A stretch of 26,370 bases of DNA from JACCZZ01 sp044227805 (GTDB lineage Bacteria > Bacteroidota > Bacteroidia > Chitinophagales > UBA10324), in the NCBI GenBank assembly GCA_044227805.1, contig JBGAWA010000060.1, positions 1 to 26,370 of the forward strand, written 5' to 3'. This document shows positions 24,089-26,370 of this stretch, one piece after another. The position numbers and the translations under genes are program-made. Each line of letters opens with the position of its first letter. Within the stretch, counting starts at the first letter, position 1. The notes under the pieces were generated by a model. The model saw nothing but the letters and a program-made list of their open reading frames with translations, did no database searches and had not been told where the DNA came from.

Positions 24089-25934
24089 TTAATAGCTGAT
24101 ATACTCTTCAAACAATGCCTGTAAGAATGCCTTTCCCGACAACACTTCACTTTCACTCAGTCCATTGTTTTGCAGTCGGTTTGATTTGAAATCATACGTC
24201 ATACTGCCAGCATCGGTCATCCAGCCAAAAGCATCATCCGATGTATAATAAGCAAAGTGGCCACGGTATGGATTCATCAGGTTATGGCTCCACGTGAATG
24301 CATGATAGGGTAGCTGTAATTGCGCGAGTAAGGATGCGGGAAGATCTGACTGCATGCCCAGGCCGGGAATTTTTTTCCCCCTGAATTCCGGCTGGATTAC
24401 CTCGCCATAGAACAGAAGGGGAATATGAAACCGTGCCGGCTCGCGCGGGTTCCTGTTGCGGGGCTGCAGATGCCCGTGGTCGGCTACAATAATAAAAAGG
24501 GTGTTTGAATACCAGCTTTCATTTTTCACTGATTGAAAATATTCACCCAGCGATAAATCGGTATAGGCGCAGGAGTTCTTGAATTTTGCTGCCACCTCAT
24601 CACCAGGGAAGCGGGTTTCCATCGGCACTTCGAATGGCTCATGGCTGCTTAATGAGAGGATGATGGAAAAGAACGGTTCCTGTAGCCCGGATGCTTCCTT
24701 CGCCTGCTTCCGGAAAACAAATCCATCATGCGCTCCCCATTTTGCATTCATCTCATCTGCAGAAAATGAATTTTTATCGGTGATGTCTTCCACACCTGCC
24801 GCCAGCAGGTAAGCTTTCATATTGGCAAAGGCGGCCTCACCACCATAAAAAAGATGTATGGTAACCTGCCGATTTTAACATTTCAGGGAGGTATGACAGG
24901 TGTTGGAATTTCTCAGGCTGCATGATGATTGAGAAATTAGGCTGCGCCGGAAATCCGCTCAACAGGCCGGAAAGCCCCTGATCGGTCCTGAATCCCTGTG
25001 AGTAGATTTGGCTGAACAGCAATCCATGCCGGATGAGTGTATCAAGATGAGGCGTTACCGCTTGTTCACCTCCGAGAGCGGCTATAACATCGGAAGTGAA
25101 ACTCTCCAAAATGAACAGGACGATATTGGGCCGTGCAGTGGTTAAAAACTGAATGGTTGAATCTTTTTTGACCGCATATAATGCTTTTACTTTTTCCCGT
25201 GCCATGTCATCAGTAAAAAAGGCATAAGGATTTTTATACAGCGACTGATCATCCTGCAGTGCTTTTTTCGCGCCGTTCCAAACGGTATTCACTGCCGCAT
25301 CATTCACTATCTGATGCTTCGAGAAATAGGCACTGCTTTCATTGATCGGAATTTGCTGCCATCCGCCACGCATACCGGCTATCAGCCATCCGAACAACAT
25401 GATCAGCATTGCCGCCGGCATAAGCGGAAGCCGGGGCCACTGAAACCTAAACTGTTGCGAGCGAAAGAACATCCTGTAAAGAAGTATGCCCGCTGATAGT
25501 TGAATCAAAAGCAACAACAGTAAAATAAGTGTATCATTAAACTTAACAAATGCTGCCCCATCTTGCGCATACTTCAGGTAATGTATAGCACGGTAGCTCA
25601 GCTTGGTGCCCCAGTCTGCATAAATAGCCAGGTCAAACACACTGATAAATGATATAAGGACTAAAGCGATCGTGATATACCAGTTGAGAAAGTAGCGGTA
25701 AAAATGAACAGTGATAACTTGCTGGGTTATGAGCATAAGCAGCGGGAGCACCAGCAAGTAGCAAATCGCTGAAAAGTCGAGCGGAAATCCGTGGATAAAT
25801 GCGGACAAGGTTTCCGTTAGCGGTATACCGGAGAGTTTATTAGCAAAGAAGGAGATGAATACGATTCGGTTAATCAGGAAAATGATCCACCAGAAGAGAA
25901 GCAGTTTAAGGGTCAGCAGCAGGTAGTCGCGCAT
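24089..25934 (-). pseudogene. LTA-synthase-like sulfatase-fold membrane protein, frameshifted
   Basis: The first part (25934 down to a TGA at 24839-24837) has about five N-terminal membrane helices, then the sulfatase/alkaline-phosphatase fold: PNIVLFILESFTSD (metal-binding Glu), FRTDQGLSGLLSGFPA (Thr nucleophile region) and LPEMLKSAGYHTSF. The family sequence should continue as YGG..FANMKAYLLAAG. It does so only one frame over, running to 24089 with FSIILSLSSHEPFEVP and IIVADHGH (Asp-His metal ligands). The shift lies in a run of six A (24847-24852); five would restore one ~615-residue protein. The start is placed at the ATG at 25934; a TTG at 25967 is also open. Relatives move phosphoglycerol or phosphoethanolamine groups onto envelope glycans or lipids; the substrate here is unknown. 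Confidence 0.85.
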
Positions 25935-26370
25935 AAATGATTTATAACAGTCATCAATATACAGCAATCGTAAAATTAACAGGGATTTTTTGTTGGAAGA
26001 ATTACGCGGTCAGCCTGTCCCGAATACCGGTTTTCGGTGCACACTTATGCTTCCTGTAAATTCTTGTTCCCAGGTGAGTGCGAGTGTCAGTTGAATACTT
26101 TTTTATTCAATGTTGGGTCTCACCGCTTTGATGCTTTGCAAAAAATATTCACGACAACAAAGAACGTATACTCAACATTTGCGGGTTTTGAAATTCAGTT
26201 GGATTTCGAAGTACTGCTTGTACCTCTCAACAACCGGAGCATTGCAGAAAATATGAATGGTGTCATTATTTTTTTGACTAAAATGAACCTGGATTTTTCC
26301 GCTGAAAAATTCGGGTTCATTGTAGTTGCCAGGCAAAAATCCAGTCAATTATTTTTAGATGGGAATACCA
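25935..26370. other. Non-coding stretch at the window end
   Basis: No credible coding frame or RNA gene was seen. It contains a short hairpin TTGAATA-CTTTTT-TATTCAA (26091-26110) and the strong hairpin at 26282-26321. No TAnnTTTG promoter for the minus-strand gene was found. Confidence 0.5.
26282..26321. repeat. Strong hairpin related to the first module of the intergenic repeats
   Basis: Arms AATGAACCTGGATTTTTC (26282-26299) and GAAAAATTCGGGTTCATT (26304-26321) around the loop CGCT. All 18 positions pair in RNA, two of them as G-U. The core GGATTTTTC...GAAAAAT is shared with the hairpin at the start of the repeats at 371 and 6993, so this may be a shortened third member of the family. Confidence 0.6.

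Noticed and set aside
24845..24856. On the minus strand the split LTA-synthase-like gene contains U UUU UUA, the HIV-type -1 slippery heptamer, exactly in frame.
   Set aside because: A -1 shift leads to the wrong frame; the downstream part needs a +1 (or -2) shift. An extra A in the run explains it more simply.
1..26370. A search by eye for tRNA, rRNA, CRISPR arrays, insertion sequences or phage genes.
   Set aside because: Nothing found; the only repeats are the intergenic palindromes and short tandem runs listed.

Overview
This window is a chromosomal segment from a member of the Bacteroidota, probably close to Chitinophagales or Sphingobacteriales. The evidence is the gene order mraZ-rsmH-ftsL-ftsI(PASTA)-murE-mraY-murD-ftsW-murG-murC-ftsQ-ftsA-ftsZ without murF, murB or ddl, a DUF1599 plus BT_3928-type gene pair, TAnnTTTG-like promoter boxes and weak Shine-Dalgarno sequences. 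No RNA genes, CRISPR array or insertion sequence were seen.

Layout. Positions 1-278 (minus) hold the N-terminus of a secreted, probably LamG-like protein. After a gap containing a palindromic repeat come a secreted S9 prolyl-oligopeptidase-family peptidase, the diadenylate cyclase cdaA and dihydropteroate synthase folP, all on the minus strand, with folP and cdaA overlapping. Divergent from folP run a duplicated-domain DUF1599 protein, a DoxX/MauE-like membrane protein with a thioredoxin-like tail, and a shikimate kinase. An ~800-base gap (6720-7517) carries a second copy of the palindromic repeat and the apparent control region of the division cluster: a perfect DnaA-box consensus abutting three 10-bp-spaced AAAGTGG repeats (a likely MraZ operator), then a TATTTTTG -7 box.

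The division and cell wall (dcw) cluster fills 7518-23229 on the plus strand and ends in a strong intrinsic terminator. It encodes the cytoplasmic and lipid-linked steps of peptidoglycan synthesis (MurE, MraY, MurD, MurG, MurC), the septal synthase pair FtsW-FtsI, and the divisome proteins FtsL, FtsQ, FtsA and FtsZ. MurE carries the DNPR motif of the meso-diaminopimelate-adding type.

Downstream on the minus strand are a DUF4231 membrane protein and, upstream of it in transcription, an LTA-synthase-like sulfatase-fold membrane protein.

The most striking observation is that three reading frames are broken. mraY has lost about 52-58 bases of a conserved loop, which shifts the frame. ftsZ has an in-frame TAG at codon 90 and, nearby, Lys in place of a Gly in the GGGTGTG signature. 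The LTA-synthase-like gene is shifted at a run of six A. Two of these genes are normally essential and single copy, so either the assembly has consensus errors or the organism has something unusual in its division machinery. The sequence alone cannot decide; raw reads can.
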